Notes: a model not told the origin generated them from the sequence alone. Positions 43,033 to 54,187 are shown, counted from the first letter of the stretch. The stretch: DNA of 64,000 bases from Nitritalea halalkaliphila LW7 (GCF_000265075.1 NZ_AJYA01000005.1:80161-144160), one strand, 5' to 3'. A program made the numbers and translations.

Positions 43033-44126
43033 ATGCAGCAGTTGGCTTACCATCTCGATCAGCTCAGCGGAGTTTCCCACGCGACCAAAGCCCTTCTTTA
43101 CCAGCAGCTTATACACCAGCCCGAGCTCCTGGAGGTTCCCGACCAGGTCCCCATAGCAGCGCTTTCCATAAAGCACTGGCAGCGGCTCTGCGCACAAAAA
43201 GAGGCCCTAGCCACCGAAACCGAGCAGCTTTTTCGTGAATGGGCCCGCCTGGGAGTGGAGGTCATTCAGTGGACCGATCGCTTTATCTATCCCGCCGCCT
43301 GGAAACAGCAGCCGGGAACCACAGCCCCTTTTCAGTTTCTAGTGCGGGGTGCGGTCGACCTTTTGCGACAGCGACCCTTAGCCTTCCTACCGGGCAGCAG
43401 CGCAGAGAAAGAGGGGCTTTCCAAAACCACTTTTCTAAAGAAGGCACGCCTTTTTGGCTTATCTGCCTGTTTTTTGATGCCGATGGGAACTTTGAACAGC
43501 TTTTATCAGCTGAGGAAGCTGCCGCACAGCCCTGTTTGCTGCTCCTGCCAAGCAAGCAGCTGGCCTCAGCATGTACTTTTTATGCGCAGGCCTTAGCACA
43601 AGGGCGCTGTCTGCTCATCGGAGTGCATAGCACAGAAAAGCGCTTGCGGGCACAAGCTTGCGGACTTGCTGACAAGCTTTATATCAGCTCTTGGCCTGAG
43701 GGACCGGCACTCCGACAGCTTTTGGGGCAGCATCTCCGCCGCGGCCTATGCTGCTTGCTGGCAGGTAAGCAGGCGCTGAACTGGGAGGCTTTGGCACTGG
43801 GTTTTATCCCCATTAATCGTTTTGGCGAGCTACGCCTGCTGGACGAGAGCCGGCGCGATTTAGACAGTTTTTTACTCCCACCGGCGAATATTCCCACCGT
43901 GCAGGAGCAGATCGGGCAGCTGGCTGCGCGGCTTATTTTGGCCAGTGGGCCAAAGAGCATTCCCCCAGAGCGTTTATTACAGGCACTACAGGCCCCAGAG
44001 TCCGCACTGCCGCAGATTTTACAGGGCTTAGCAGCGTCTAAAGACGTTTATATCCGCCGGCAAGGCACCAAAACCATCATCGGACTGCGCTACCTGCAGC
44101 GCCAAGAACGACTGGCCTTGGAATAA
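43033..44126 (+). CDS. Divergent DprA-like protein (one frameshift)
   Basis: After correction of one lost base near 43445 this is a 364-residue protein. Its layout resembles DNA-processing protein DprA: an N-terminal helical region, then VEVIQWTDRFIYPAAW (DprA: tD..YP..L), PFQFLVRG (vLf.rG) and RPLAFLPGSS (aivGsR). A middle alpha/beta region and a possible C-terminal winged helix follow (ALPQILQGLAASKDVYI). The canonical Rossmann signatures (GSR...S.YG and SGGA.GID) cannot be found, so single-strand DNA loading of RecA is doubtful. It could be a degenerate paralogue or a specialised relative. It is divergent from the HYC_CC_PP gene, 171 bases away. Confidence 0.5.
43938..43953. repeat. Inverted repeat TTGGCC-AGTG-GGCCAA
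   Basis: A perfect 6+4+6 copy inside the DprA-like gene. Confidence 0.8.
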
Positions 44127-44221
44127 AGAATTTGCACTCGGAACGCATTGAATTTCTTAAGAGAAAGTACTAAAAATTCCTAGAAAACGTTAATTTGCGA
44201 CAGCAACTAAAACCACATTAT

Positions 44222-45741
44222 ATGACGCAGTTAAACTCCCTACTCAAGCACAGTGTCTATGTGCTTCTTTGCTTCTTTTTGGCCCAGGGGGCCTATGCCC
44301 AAGCCCCCGCTACGGAAACAGAAAAGGCCACCGAAAGGCTCAGCCGGCACGTGCACATATTAGCTGCCGACTCCATGGAGGGGAGAGGACTGGGCACAGA
44401 AGGGCGCCTAAAAGCGATCCGCTACATCGAGTCCGAAATGGCAGCAGTGGGCCTACAGCCACTACCGGGAGCAGACAGCTTTCGCCAGGAATTTGAATTG
44501 CGCATCGCCCTGATCAACTTGAAAGGCATCAACTTGGTCGGCATGCTTCCCGGGAGCGATCCGGAGCTACGGGAAGAATATATCGTCGTGGGTGCCCACT
44601 ACGATCATTTAGGGTATAGCGAGCGGGGAATTTTCCCGGGTGCAGATGATAATGCTTCCGGTGTAGCGGGCATCTTAGAAATCGCCCGCATGCTGCAGGA
44701 AAAAGGGGAACCCCTGAAACGCAGCATCCTTTTCGTGGCTTTTGATGCTGAGGAGAGCGGTCTGATCGGGGCTGAGAAATTCGTAGAAGCAGCTAAACCC
44801 TTCCCGAATTCGGCGATTAAGGCCATGTTTTCCTTAGACATGATCGGCATGTACGAAAAAAAGGGGAGCCTGGAACTGAAAGGATTGGAGACTTTGGCCG
44901 AAGGCCTCTCCCTTCTGGAGCGCGCTGAAAGTCAGCACGATATCCGCATCAAAGGAACGGCGCCCACTATCGAGCGGCGAACGGATACGTGGCCCTTCGG
45001 GCAAGTCGGCATTCCGGCTATCTATGTGAATACGGGCATTATTTCTCCTTACCATACGCCTCAGGATAAGGCGAACTTGCTCGACTACCCGGGGATGGCG
45101 AAGGTGAGTGCCTTCCTGAGCGATCTTCTCACTGAAATGGCGCTGGCCCCAAGCCTGAGCCCCATCGAAAATCTAAAAAATCTACGAAATGGCGGCTCGG
45201 CGAAGCGTCTAAACACAGGCGCGCAGTTTGCCATGGGCAATGCCTTTAACCGGCATAGAAGCGCGGCATTTAATAGTTTCGGGGTCGTGGCCTTTGAGGC
45301 AGGTTTAAATGCGGAGTACAAGTTGAAAAATCGCTTAGAGTTAAGCTTGGCAACCTTAGTGGAATGGCACGGTGCGGAGCTTGGGGAAAGCATTCTTCGG
45401 AGAGCCTCGCTGACTGCCCCCTGCATCTGCGCTATAATTTGATAAGCGAAGGGGAGAGTGTGCGCTTATTTTTAGGTACAGGCCCGTATGTGCGCTATGA
45501 CTTAGGCCAGCGGGATCCGGATGCTTACCTGTCCTTTACAGGTAGGACGCCGGAGCAAGTGGCTGCCGCTTCGTTTAACAACGTAGAGTTGGGGCTTAGT
45601 CTCCAGGTGGGGATGCAGGTGTCGCGCCGCGTCACGCTGCTCGTGGACTGGCGCTATGCCCTTACGGACCTGTATGCGGTCCCTGGTGACAGCGATATTT
45701 ACGCGCGTGGCTTCCGAGTAGGTCTTGCGTATGGATTTTAA
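44222..45741 (+). CDS. M28 family zinc peptidase with C-terminal outer-membrane barrel (one frameshift)
   Basis: An exported aminopeptidase-type protein of 506 residues after restoring one T near 45395. The signal peptide ends GAYAQ (start ATG 44222, MTQLNSLLKHS). The M28 ligands are all present: GAHYDHLG (His), GADDNASG (bridging Asp), DAEESG (Glu-Glu), SLDMIG (Asp) and YHTPQD (His), at residues about 120-290. From about residue 340 the sequence becomes alternating hydrophobic beta strands (VRLFLGTGPYVRYDLG, VELGLSLQVGMQV) and ends GFRVGLAYGF with a terminal Phe. The barrel, probably eight-stranded, would anchor the peptidase in the outer membrane. This tail is unusual for M28 enzymes. Confidence 0.85.
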
Positions 45742-45752
45742 CTGCCGCCCAG

Positions 45753-46097
45753 ATGAAAATATTTCAGATGCCACTGGCGGATATCTATCCCCATTACATA
45801 CAGAAGGTAGAAAAGAAAGGCCGCACACAGGAAGAGCTGGAAACAGTCATCACCTGGTTAACAGGCTATACGAAGGAAGGACTGCGGGCGCAGTTGGCCG
45901 CTCGACATGATTTGGCCACCTTTTTTGCCCAGGCACCGGCGCTGCATCCGAATGCGCCACTTATTCGCGGCATGATTTGTGGCCACAGAATCGAGGAGAT
46001 CGAGGATCCGCTGATGCGTCAGATCCGCTACATGGATAAACTTGTGGACGAGCTGGCCAAAGGCAGGAAAATGGAAAAGATTCTCCGTACTGCCTAG
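45753..46097 (+). CDS. DUF2200 family protein
   Basis: A 114-residue cytoplasmic protein that fits the DUF2200 family: MKIFQMPLADIYPHYIQKVEKK, then LETVITWLTGY, NAPLIRGMICGHRIEEIEDPL and MRQIRYMDKLVDELAKG. Function is unknown. It starts 11 bases after the M28 peptidase stop and may be co-transcribed. The frame is intact. Confidence 0.92.
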   Translation: MKIFQMPLADIYPHYIQKVEKKGRTQEELETVITWLTGYTKEGLRAQLAARHDLATFFAQAPALHPNAPLIRGMICGHRIEEIEDPLMRQIRYMDKLVDELAKGRKMEKILRTA

Positions 46098-46164
46098 GCA
46101 GCTAAGCTCAGATACCTGTGGACAGAAATATACCGTTCAGGCAAATTGTCAGAAATTCAGAGCC

Positions 46165-46185
46165 TTTCCCTTTAGCTAAAGGGCT
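46165..46185. terminator. Hairpin between DUF2200 and the metallophosphoesterase gene
   Basis: The perfect 16-base palindrome CCCTTTAGCTAAAGGG at 46168-46183 lies between two converging genes, directly after the phosphoesterase stop. The flanking T runs are weak, so its efficiency as a terminator is uncertain. Confidence 0.5.
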
Positions 46186-46187
46186 CC

Positions 46188-47051
46188 TTAGCTGGAGAGT
46201 ACCGGAAAAAAGCCTTCAGGAAGGGGAATGGGAAGCCCTTGCTGTTGGGTTTCCGCCTCCGGCAAAATGTCACAGTTGTCCCAAATCCCCGTACTCAGCG
46301 TAAGAGCATAAGCTTCTGGTAGGCAGGCGGCGCGCATCGCTGCCTGCGCTTCCAGATGGGGGTAGTGGAGTCGTTCGAATGCCAGCTCGATGCCTGTTTT
46401 TTGCGCCTTCAGGCGCGCATACCAGGTATGCGTACCACCGTCATTTGCAGGCATGCCGATAACCCCTGGATTTATCCAAAGCCCATTTTCCAACTTCTCG
46501 TAGAACGGAAGCCCGCAGTGCCCTGCGATGAGGATATCTGCACCCAGCAGGCGAAGTAAAGAGGCCTTTTCTTCCGCGGGGCTGGAGCGGAACAGGAAGG
46601 CGCTTTGGTCTGGATAGCCTCCGTGCAGCAGGACCACCCGATACCCCTGCCAGCTCCAGCGCAGCAACTGAGGCATGCGCTCCATAAAGGCAAGGTGCCG
46701 CTGCTCGATGCGCTGCTGCACAAAAGGGAACCAGCGTTTACTCAGCAGGTCGCAGGTGCTACCCTCCTCAAAATTACACCCACAGTCCTCCTCTCCGGAG
46801 AGCAGCTGATCTTCCACATTTCCGCGAATCGCATGTACGCCCCAGTCTTCCAACAGGCTGTAGCAGGCAGCGGGTGAGGCGCCGTAGGCGGCCACATCAC
46901 CGGTGCAGAAACAGGCAGCTGCTGGAATTCCTAAAACTTCAGCCTGCTGTTTTAGCGCTTCTAGAGCGGGTAAGTTACTGTACACACCACCAAAAAGCAG
47001 CAGCTCATCGGGAGCCGCTTGTGGCCAACTTAGCGTTTTTTCGAGGGTCAT
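46188..47051 (-). CDS. Metallophosphoesterase family protein
   Basis: A calcineurin-like phosphoesterase of 287 residues. The fold motifs are FGGVYSNLPAL (in place of the usual D-x-H), CTGDVAAYG (GD), IRGNVEDQL (GNxE/H), VVLLHGGYPD and AGHCGLPFY, ending with the usual NPGVIGMP. A Cys motif, DCGCNFEEGSTCDLLS at about residues 91-106, is characteristic of a subfamily I know from other bacteria and may bind a metal. The substrate is unknown. Its start overlaps the 3' end of the symporter gene by 47 bases, which suggests coupling. Confidence 0.85.
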   Translation of the reverse strand: MTLEKTLSWPQAAPDELLLFGGVYSNLPALEALKQQAEVLGIPAAACFCTGDVAAYGASPAACYSLLEDWGVHAIRGNVEDQLLSGEEDCGCNFEEGSTCDLLSKRWFPFVQQRIEQRHLAFMERMPQLLRWSWQGYRVVLLHGGYPDQSAFLFRSSPAEEKASLLRLLGADILIAGHCGLPFYEKLENGLWINPGVIGMPANDGGTHTWYARLKAQKTGIELAFERLHYPHLEAQAAMRAACLPEAYALTLSTGIWDNCDILPEAETQQQGLPIPLPEGFFPVLSS

Positions 47052-48370
47052 AGTTCAAATAAGAGAAAGGAATAAAGAGAAGAAAGCCGCCCACGAAGGC
47101 CAGAACATTAAAGAAGAGCAGCCCCGCATAAGGCCCCGTGGTAAAGTACCAGCTGCTCTGCTCAGGGGCGAAAATCACTGCCAAGCCCGCCAGAAAACCC
47201 AATGCCACCGGCAGATGAAAAGCGAGTGGATGCATGACCCGCTTCCGCGGCAATAAAAACACAGGGCCGAGGCCCAGCACCATCGTGCCGCTAATCGTGC
47301 TTGCCGAAAGCAGAGAGGGCGAAAACAGAAGCGGGAGACTGCCTAGCACCGCTGTAATGGCCATGAGCTGACGCCCCTTTGCGATCTGCACGCCCGCCTT
47401 CGGGAAAAGCCGCAGATCGCGACTGAGCAGCTTGGTAAAAGAGGTGAAAGTAGAGTCCAGTGTGGAGGCCGCAGAGGTCAGCATAATCGCATTCACCACC
47501 AGCAGCATCCCGATTCCGAAATAGCGCGTCACCGCCACCGTGGGACTTGCCCCATCCGTCGCCAACCCCTGCGCGAAAACCCCTGTCAGCGAAAAGCAAA
47601 GGATGCAGAGTGCTCCCACCGCCCCCGCCAGCCCAAATGCCAGCAAGGCCTTTTTCGGGCGCACTAAAAAGCCCCTATCCGTCATAACGGGATCATGAAA
47701 TCCATAACTCAGCGCCTGCAAAAGCGCTACCAGCAGCAGATTGAGCCCCGTCCCCCAAGACCAAACGCTGCCCTCCAAAATGGAGCGTTCCTGCCGCGCC
47801 ATCTCCGGAAACAAAAGCCCTAAAATAAAAGCGAGTAGGCCGATAAAGAGAATCATCTGGATAACATCGGTGAAAATACTGCTTTTCATCCCCCCTTCAG
47901 GGTGTAGCCAAGCGTCAGGGTCGTAAAGACCAGAATACTCAGGATGTAAGGGCTACTGCCCTGCGGGCCAAAGTGCAAGCCTATCACCATGGCATTCGAC
48001 CAAATTTCATTCAAGAGCCGCACAGCCAGCAGCAAACTGAACACCACCAAGGCACTGCGCCCATAGTGATGACCTAAAAACTGATGCAAACTCGTGGCAC
48101 CGAATCGTGTGCGGAGCCGGTAAATAATACCTCCAGTCAATAAAAAACTCAGGTAATACGCTGCGTATGCCAAGCCACCTACCAGTCCGAAGGCATACCC
48201 CAGATCAGCCGCATTCATAATCGACTTGGCAAAGAGCCAAGAAATCACCAGGCTCGCTGTTAGCGCCCAGAAACCCGTCTCCTGATTCTTTTTAGCACCA
48301 CGGAAAAACTCATAGGCACTCGTAGCCAAAGGGCATAGTACAGGAGCGCCCCAAAGCCCACCAGCACCAT
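47005..48370 (-). CDS. Sodium:solute symporter family protein (two frameshifts)
   Basis: An inner-membrane transporter of the SSS type with about 12 hydrophobic segments. The frame breaks near 47893 (G6 where G7 is needed: LKGGMKSSIFTDVIQ) and 48326 (TGG[G]CT: YYALWATSAYEFF). With both restored and ATG 48370 it has 455 residues. SSS features are EFFRGAKKN after the first helix, the GGMKSSIFTDVIQM segment, and TSAASTLDSTFTSF in the Na+-site helix. The start is uncertain; the open frame continues upstream into the end of susD. It follows the SusD gene by about 40 bases, so its solute may be the SusCD ligand. Confidence 0.82.
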
Positions 48371-48411
48371 GCCCCACTGTAACCAAGGCACATAAGTTGA
48401 AACACCTACTA

Positions 48412-49868
48412 TTATCTCTTCGCCCACCAAACGTCTACGTTAAAACTATTGCCATCCGTGGCTGCCGCTGCCTGCTGGAAATTGGCATTATTCAGCGCAT
48501 CTTCTGTGGCAGGATAGGGCATACGCCGCGGCATAATCCCGTTATTCAGAGAGGCCGCCACAGGAAGTAAGGCCGGGAAACCCGTTCTACGATGCTCCGT
48601 CCAGCCCTCGTAGAAATTTACTGGCATGGCCAGCCACTTTTGGACCATGATTAATTCGATTTTATCTGCTGCTGACGCAAAGGCCGCCGGACCTTGTGTC
48701 AAGTATGTGGCCGGAAGTGGTACCTGCCAGAAGGCAAAGGCTTCCGCTACGGCCGCCTCATACCAGGGCTGTGGGTCGCCAGAAAGCAGGCCCCGCTGCA
48801 TGGCTTCTGCTACAAAAAACTTCTGCTCGAAGCTCGTCAGAAACTGTCCGCGCATCGCGCCACCTTCCTCGCGGAAAATACGACCGGAGAGACTAAAATC
48901 AGCGATCGAAATCGAAAGCTGCGAGGCATCTTGGCCATTTCTTAAGCCACGGAACGCTTGCGGATTATTGGCCGTAGGCCGAAAATAACGCGCCGCACGT
49001 GGATCCTGAAAGCGATTTAAAATGCCTTCCATCGTCTCGGACATCAAAAATAGGTTAAAATCCCCTACACGAGCCGTCACCAGTCGAAAATTATTTGGCT
49101 GTCCTGCTGTGAAATTGAAGAACGCGTCATCCTCTGGCGATAAAATAAGATCCCCAGCAGTCCATAAAGCCTGCAGCTCAGCGCGTACATCCACAGCGCC
49201 AGAAATTCGCATCAGCAGCTTAAAGCGCAAACTATTCGCGAAGCGTTCCCATTTTTTCAAATCCCCACGGAATAAAATGTCACCAGCCAAGCCTGTGGTG
49301 CCCCTGCGGCGGCCTGCAACTTCTCCACCGCCTCACGCAGGGTGGCCAAAAGTCCGTTTTCCCCAAGATAGATCTCCTCTTGTGCATCGTAACGGGGCTG
49401 GGTAATGCCTCCCGTACGCCCCTGAAGGGCTTCGCTGTACGGAATGTCCCCATACAAATCGGTGAGCTGAGCGAACATCAGCGCACGCAGCACCAGCGCC
49501 GGGCCTTCATAGACTTGGAAAACAGGATTTTCGCGAGATAAAGCCAACAAGTTTTCATTGTCCCGCAAGTTTTCAAACAGAAAAGGCCATGGGTTGCCCC
49601 CGTTTTGGGGCTGGGTGAGACTGTGGCGATCGAAGAGGTTAAAGTCCACCGCCATGAAATACTGACCCAATAGATTTCCCGCCACAAAACCCTCGTGGGA
49701 AGCGTTTTCGATGTAATCGAACAAGACCTGGCGCAGTAAAAACTCCGGCTGTACACTCACCGGCACAGTTGGATTCGTATTGATCTCTGTGAAATTTTGA
49801 TCGCAGGCTCCCAAGCTTAGGAGCAAGGCGAGACAAGCACTTTTTATAAATGTAGCTATGGCTTTCAT
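48412..49868 (-). CDS. SusD/RagB-like lipoprotein (one frameshift)
   Basis: The surface ligand-binding lipoprotein that pairs with SusC. The signal peptide ends in the lipobox LSLGACDQ. The mature start NFTEINTNPTVPVSVQPEFL is typical of the SusD-like_2 branch, often found with peptide or unknown nutrients. The frame breaks near 49292 (CAG[G]GC); restored it reads QGLAGDILFRGDLKKWERFANSL and the protein is 485 residues. Tetratricopeptide-like helices are expected through the middle. ATG 49868 is preferred to 49880. It starts 13 bases after the SusC stop. Confidence 0.92.
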
Positions 49869-49880
49869 GTCTTTTCGCAA

Positions 49881-52800
49881 TTAAAAGTTAACCTGTAAAC
49901 GAACCCCCATACTTCTCGGCGTCGGATAGGCCATGTCCTCTACTCCCCCCTGGACGCTCTGGCGCTGAAAAGATACCTGCTCCGGATCGAAATGAGGAAT
50001 ACGACTCCACATCCATAGGTTTCGGCCAATGAGGGCGACCTGTGCCGATTTGGCTCGCTTCTTCAAGAAATCAGCCGGAATATCGTACCCGATAGACAGC
50101 TCGCGGAGACGAATAAAATCTGCACTGAAGGTATTGTTCTCCTCATTATTTCGATCATAAAACTGACGGAAAAAGGTCTCCGCAGGAATCGGTGTTGTGT
50201 TCGGTACGAAATTTGGACTTTCTGCCGTCCCGATATTCACCACACCGGGCACGATAATACCTTCCTCGGGACGATTAACCGTTTCGATGAGCTGGCCACC
50301 TGCGCCTGCGAAAGCAGTCGTTCTGGACACGATCTGCCCACCGATGCGCCAGTCGAGTAAGGCGGATACGCTGAAGTTTTTATAGTTTATGGAGTTAGCG
50401 ATACCGATCATAAAGTCAGGGTTATAGTTACCTAATAAGCGCAAGTTATTGTCATTAATAAACTCACCACGCTCATTCACGATAAATTGACCCTGATCAT
50501 CCCTCAGATACCCGGTGCCCCACATATCTCCTAAGCGCCCTCCCTCAGACACGATATACCAAACGGTCTGGTTCACATTATCATACACCCGATTAAAATC
50601 CAGCACAAAAGAGCCTCCCGGCAGCGATTCCACGCGGTTAGTGAACTGCGTGAAGTTCACATTGATATTCCAAAACAGGTTTCTGCTGCGTATGGGCTTA
50701 TAATCTACCATCACCTCATACCCAAAGGTCCGCACTGCACCGCCATTGATATTCTGGAAATCGAAACCGGAGCTGTTAGCGATCGGCTGAGAGATGATTT
50801 GATCCCGCGTCAGCATATTGAAATAGGTGAAGTCTATTCCGATTTTATTACGCAGCAAGCGCATATCCGTCCCAAACTCCCAGCTGGAAATCCGCTCTGG
50901 GCGCAAGTTGGCATTCGGAATCACCTGCTGCTCGCTAAAGGTAGGGTTTCCCGCCACAGGAACACGCGGCTGGAAGGTCCCAATCGTCTGAAATGGCCCT
51001 GTATCATTCCCCACCTCCGCATAACTGGCGCGAATCTTCATAAAATTGATTGCCTCTGGAAGCTGGAAAAAACTACTTGGTATAAAGGCCGTAGAGACGG
51101 AAGGATAGAAAAAGCCCGTAGGATTCGTACCCTCTGCATTAGCTAAAGCAGAAGACCAGTCATTTCTACCCGTAATATCCACGAAAAGGTAATCCTTATA
51201 CCCGATTTTGGCGAAGCCATAAAGAGAGTTTATCCGCTTTCTGCCGAAATCCTGAAAATACTGGATCGGGCTGGCGGCATTTGCTAAGGTAAAAATTCCC
51301 GGCTGTGCCAGCTGTAGCGTCTGTGCCTGCGTCAGTCTCAGCGGTCTGATCCATACGGTTCGCACCCCCGGAGATCGCGATGTCCCAGTTGCCAAAGGTG
51401 TTTTTATAATTGATTAAAAGGTCACTGTTGGTCTCCTGGTAAAAGAAGGTCTGCTCCGCAAAGGCCCCCAGCGGGAAGCGGTTAGAGCTGAACGCCCGTC
51501 GGAAAGCACGGTCTTCGTTTTGGCGCTCGCCGCCAGATCGCGCCAAAAAGGACCAGTTGTCGTTTAATTCATAGGTTACCGCCACATTTCCGATCACACG
51601 AAAACGGTCAAAGCTATTTCTATTCTCTAAAAGCGTGAAAAAGGGATTATCAAAGAAGGTATAGTTATACGAAAACTGCTGGATGCCTTCTAAGCCGGGC
51701 TGCCAGAAATCCCGAAGCGAGTTGATATTCGTTTGCCGACCCATCCAGCCGACCATCGCATAGTTAATGTTTTCGGATCCGTACTTTGTCGCAGGGCGGT
51801 TATCACTACCCGTGGTCAACGCATTAAAATTCCCCACCACCTTCAGCCTCTCGATCGGCTCAAACGTGAAATTCCCATTCACAGAGCGGCGGCGCAAGTT
51901 CACCCCTGGAATAAAGGAGTCGCTATTTAGGTCTGTAAATGAGAGCCGCGAGCTGAAATTATCTGTCCCTGCGGTCAAGGCCACATTATTTATAGTTGTG
52001 ATACCCAGCTCGAAAAAGTCACGCACATTATTCGGCTGCGAGACGAAAGGCGTCGGTGTGATAGGAAGCCCCCCATGCACACGGGTATCGCCACCTCGGA
52101 CCACAGTGCCATCCGGTAAGGTCACTGGACTATCAAACTGCGGAATAAGTAAGCCCGCATCCAAGCGCGGCCCCCAGCTAAACGTAATGTTATCGTTTAC
52201 ACCGCCGCCGAGTCCATCGCGAAACTCAAACTGCCCGGAGTTTCCCTGTCCAAATTTATTTTGAAACTGAGGGAGACGGAAGGGACGATCGAAAAACAAA
52301 CTTGTATGCATGCTCACGCCGATGCCTTTCTGGCCCTCCCCTTTTTTCGAGGTCAACAGGATGACCCCATTCGCAGCACGTGCACCATAAAGGGCTGCCG
52401 CTGAGGGTCCCTTCAGAATCGTCACGCTCTCGATATCGTCTGGATTGATGTCCATGGCACCGTTCCCGAAATCTACCTCCATAAACCCATTCGCCGTATC
52501 ATCGGTGATGTTCACTAAGGTGGCATTATTTATCGGCATGCCGTCCAGCACGAAAAGCGGGTTGTTATTCGTAAAAGACGATTCTCCGCGGATGGTAATA
52601 CGCGAAGTAGAGCCCACGCCCGTGGAGCCCTGCGTCACTGTAACGCCCGCCACACGGCCCGCCAAATTATCCACCACGTTCACCGACTTAACCTCACTTA
52701 GCTCACTTCCCCGCACCTGCTGTAAGGAATAGCCGAGGTTTTGGTACTGCCGCTCGATCCCCAGCGCCGTCACCACCACCTCAGAAAGGCTCTCCCCAGG

Positions 52801-53118
52801 GGTGAGAAGCACCTCATAGTTAAACTGCTGAGCAAACAGCGTCACCTGCTTGTTCTCATAGCCCACATAGGAAAAATTCAATTGTTTCAGGCTCTCTGGC
52901 ACTTGCAGAATAAAAAAGCCCTCCAGATCTGTGGTCCCGCCCACTGCCTGACCATCTACGAGGTAAAACACATTCACCCCGATGAGCGGAATACGCTCCT
53001 CAGCATCCAACACTTGACCTTGAATTTCGCGCAGCTTCTGCGCAAAAGATTCGGGTAGAATTCCGCCTAGCAAAGCCAGAAGGAAACCGAAAAAAAACAG
53101 CGTAAAGGTTTTTTTCAT
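49881..53118 (-). CDS. SusC/RagA family TonB-dependent receptor (one frameshift)
   Basis: An outer-membrane receptor that imports the ligand held by SusD, powered by TonB. Domains are a signal peptide (about 1-26), a carboxypeptidase-D-like regulatory domain (about 30-110; IQGQVLDAEERIPLIGVNV), the plug (about 115-225; SLQQVRGSEL, IRGESSFTNNNPLFVLDGMP, TILKGPSAAALYGARAANG) and a barrel ending MGVRLQVNF. The frame changes near 51336-51339 by the equivalent of a two-base loss (GAGAGA read as GAGA) or one extra base; restored it reads MDQTAERLTQAQTLQL and has about 1079 residues. No sigma/anti-sigma pair is adjacent. Confidence 0.93.
51517..51549. repeat. Long-loop inverted repeat TTTTGGCGC...GCGCCAAAA
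   Basis: Nine-base arms separated by 13 bases inside susC. It shares the TTTGGC/GCCAAA ends of the palindrome family but has a much longer centre, so membership is doubtful. Confidence 0.35.
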
Positions 53119-53240
53119 ATAGAAGATTTCGAAGAAATTTTGGGGAAAGATACGGAGAAAATAAGCGCTTGGATCCTGCAGGAGAAATTATTAAATACTT
53201 ATGTACTCATTTTTCTTCCCCTGATTTTGCGCTCCGCGCA

Positions 53241-53288
53241 AAAAAGAGGAGCGAAAAGCCTGCTCCCCTCTCGCTCCTTTTTCTTTTT
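53241..53288 (-). terminator. Terminator after the fatty-acid hydroxylase gene
   Basis: AGGAGCGA (53247-53254) pairs with TCGCTCCT (53271-53278). On the minus strand the stem is followed by a T run. It lies in the 205-base gap between the hydroxylase stop and the SusC start, separating the two transcripts. I see nothing else in the gap. Confidence 0.7.
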
Positions 53289-53323
53289 CATTGCTTTTTT
53301 GGGCCTTCAGGCCTCATTTTGCC

Positions 53324-54187
53324 CTAAACGCGACTTTTTTCCACATGTTCTGCCGCACCTACCGACTTCCGAGGTGCTTGCCGATAAGGCTGAAAAGGAA
53401 GTTTTAGAATCGTCCAAATGTCATCACTTTCCTTCGGATCAGGATGGGTGTCGAGCCCGTACCGCAGCGACCTGTTGTCCACCGCCCGGTAGGTGCCGAA
53501 GAGGCGGTCCCAAAAAGAAAAAATGTTTCCATAGTTGCAGTCTGTCAGCGGCTGCTGCTCGTGGTGATGCACACGGTGGATGCCTGGCGTACAAAACACC
53601 CAGCCCAAAACCCGATCCACTGGCAGTGGCAGTGCCACATTTGAATGATTAAACTGGGTCAGCACCACGCTCAGCGACTGGTACATCATCACCATCCAGA
53701 TCGGAGCGCCCACGATGAATACCGCGAATAGCGTGAACACAAAGCGCAGCACCGACTCCCCGGGATGATGCCGATTAGCCGAGGTGGTGTCCACATGGCG
53801 ATCCGTGTGATGCACCAGATGAAACTGCCACATCCACTTGACCTGATGCTCCAGCCAATGAATAAAATAGGCGCCGATTAAATCCATCAGTAAAATACCC
53901 AACAGCACGAAGGCCCACAGCGGCAGCTCCGCCAGATACAAGAGGCCAAATTCCTGCGCCACCACCCAGTCCGAGGCCTTCACCAAAATAAAAGCCAGGG
54001 GCAAGTTGACCAGCACCGTCGTCAGCGTCAAAAATAAGTTCGTACGCGCATGTTTCCACTTGGTGTACGAAAAGGTAAAAAGCGGAATCAGGTACTCCAG
54101 TACCCAAAAGAAGGTCAAGCCACCGACTAACAAAAACGTGCGGTGGCTTGAGGGAATGGTTTCGAAATAATTGATGATATTTTCCAT
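53324..54187 (-). CDS. Sterol desaturase / fatty acid hydroxylase family protein
   Basis: A membrane-bound di-iron oxygenase of 287 residues with about four to five hydrophobic segments. The eight-histidine signature is complete: HWLEH, HLVHHTDRH and, after a further helix, HRVHHHEQ, with NYGNIFSFWDRLFGTY closing the catalytic region. Members hydroxylate or desaturate lipid chains; the lipid substrate here is unknown. I chose ATG 54187 (MENIINYFETIPSS). The frame is intact. It follows the MG2/plug gene by 61 bases on the same strand. Confidence 0.9.
   Translation of the reverse strand: MENIINYFETIPSSHRTFLLVGGLTFFWVLEYLIPLFTFSYTKWKHARTNLFLTLTTVLVNLPLAFILVKASDWVVAQEFGLLYLAELPLWAFVLLGILLMDLIGAYFIHWLEHQVKWMWQFHLVHHTDRHVDTTSANRHHPGESVLRFVFTLFAVFIVGAPIWMVMMYQSLSVVLTQFNHSNVALPLPVDRVLGWVFCTPGIHRVHHHEQQPLTDCNYGNIFSFWDRLFGTYRAVDNRSLRYGLDTHPDPKESDDIWTILKLPFQPYRQAPRKSVGAAEHVEKSRV

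Noticed and set aside
45212..45262. TTGCC-ATG-GGCAA inverted repeat in the M28 gene as another palindrome copy
   Set aside because: The arms are only five bases and differ from the TTGGCC core; chance is a sufficient explanation.
53140..53652. Plus-strand ORF of 170 codons over the hydroxylase gene end
   Set aside because: It covers a terminator and the antisense of a conserved His-motif enzyme, and shows no protein-like motifs.
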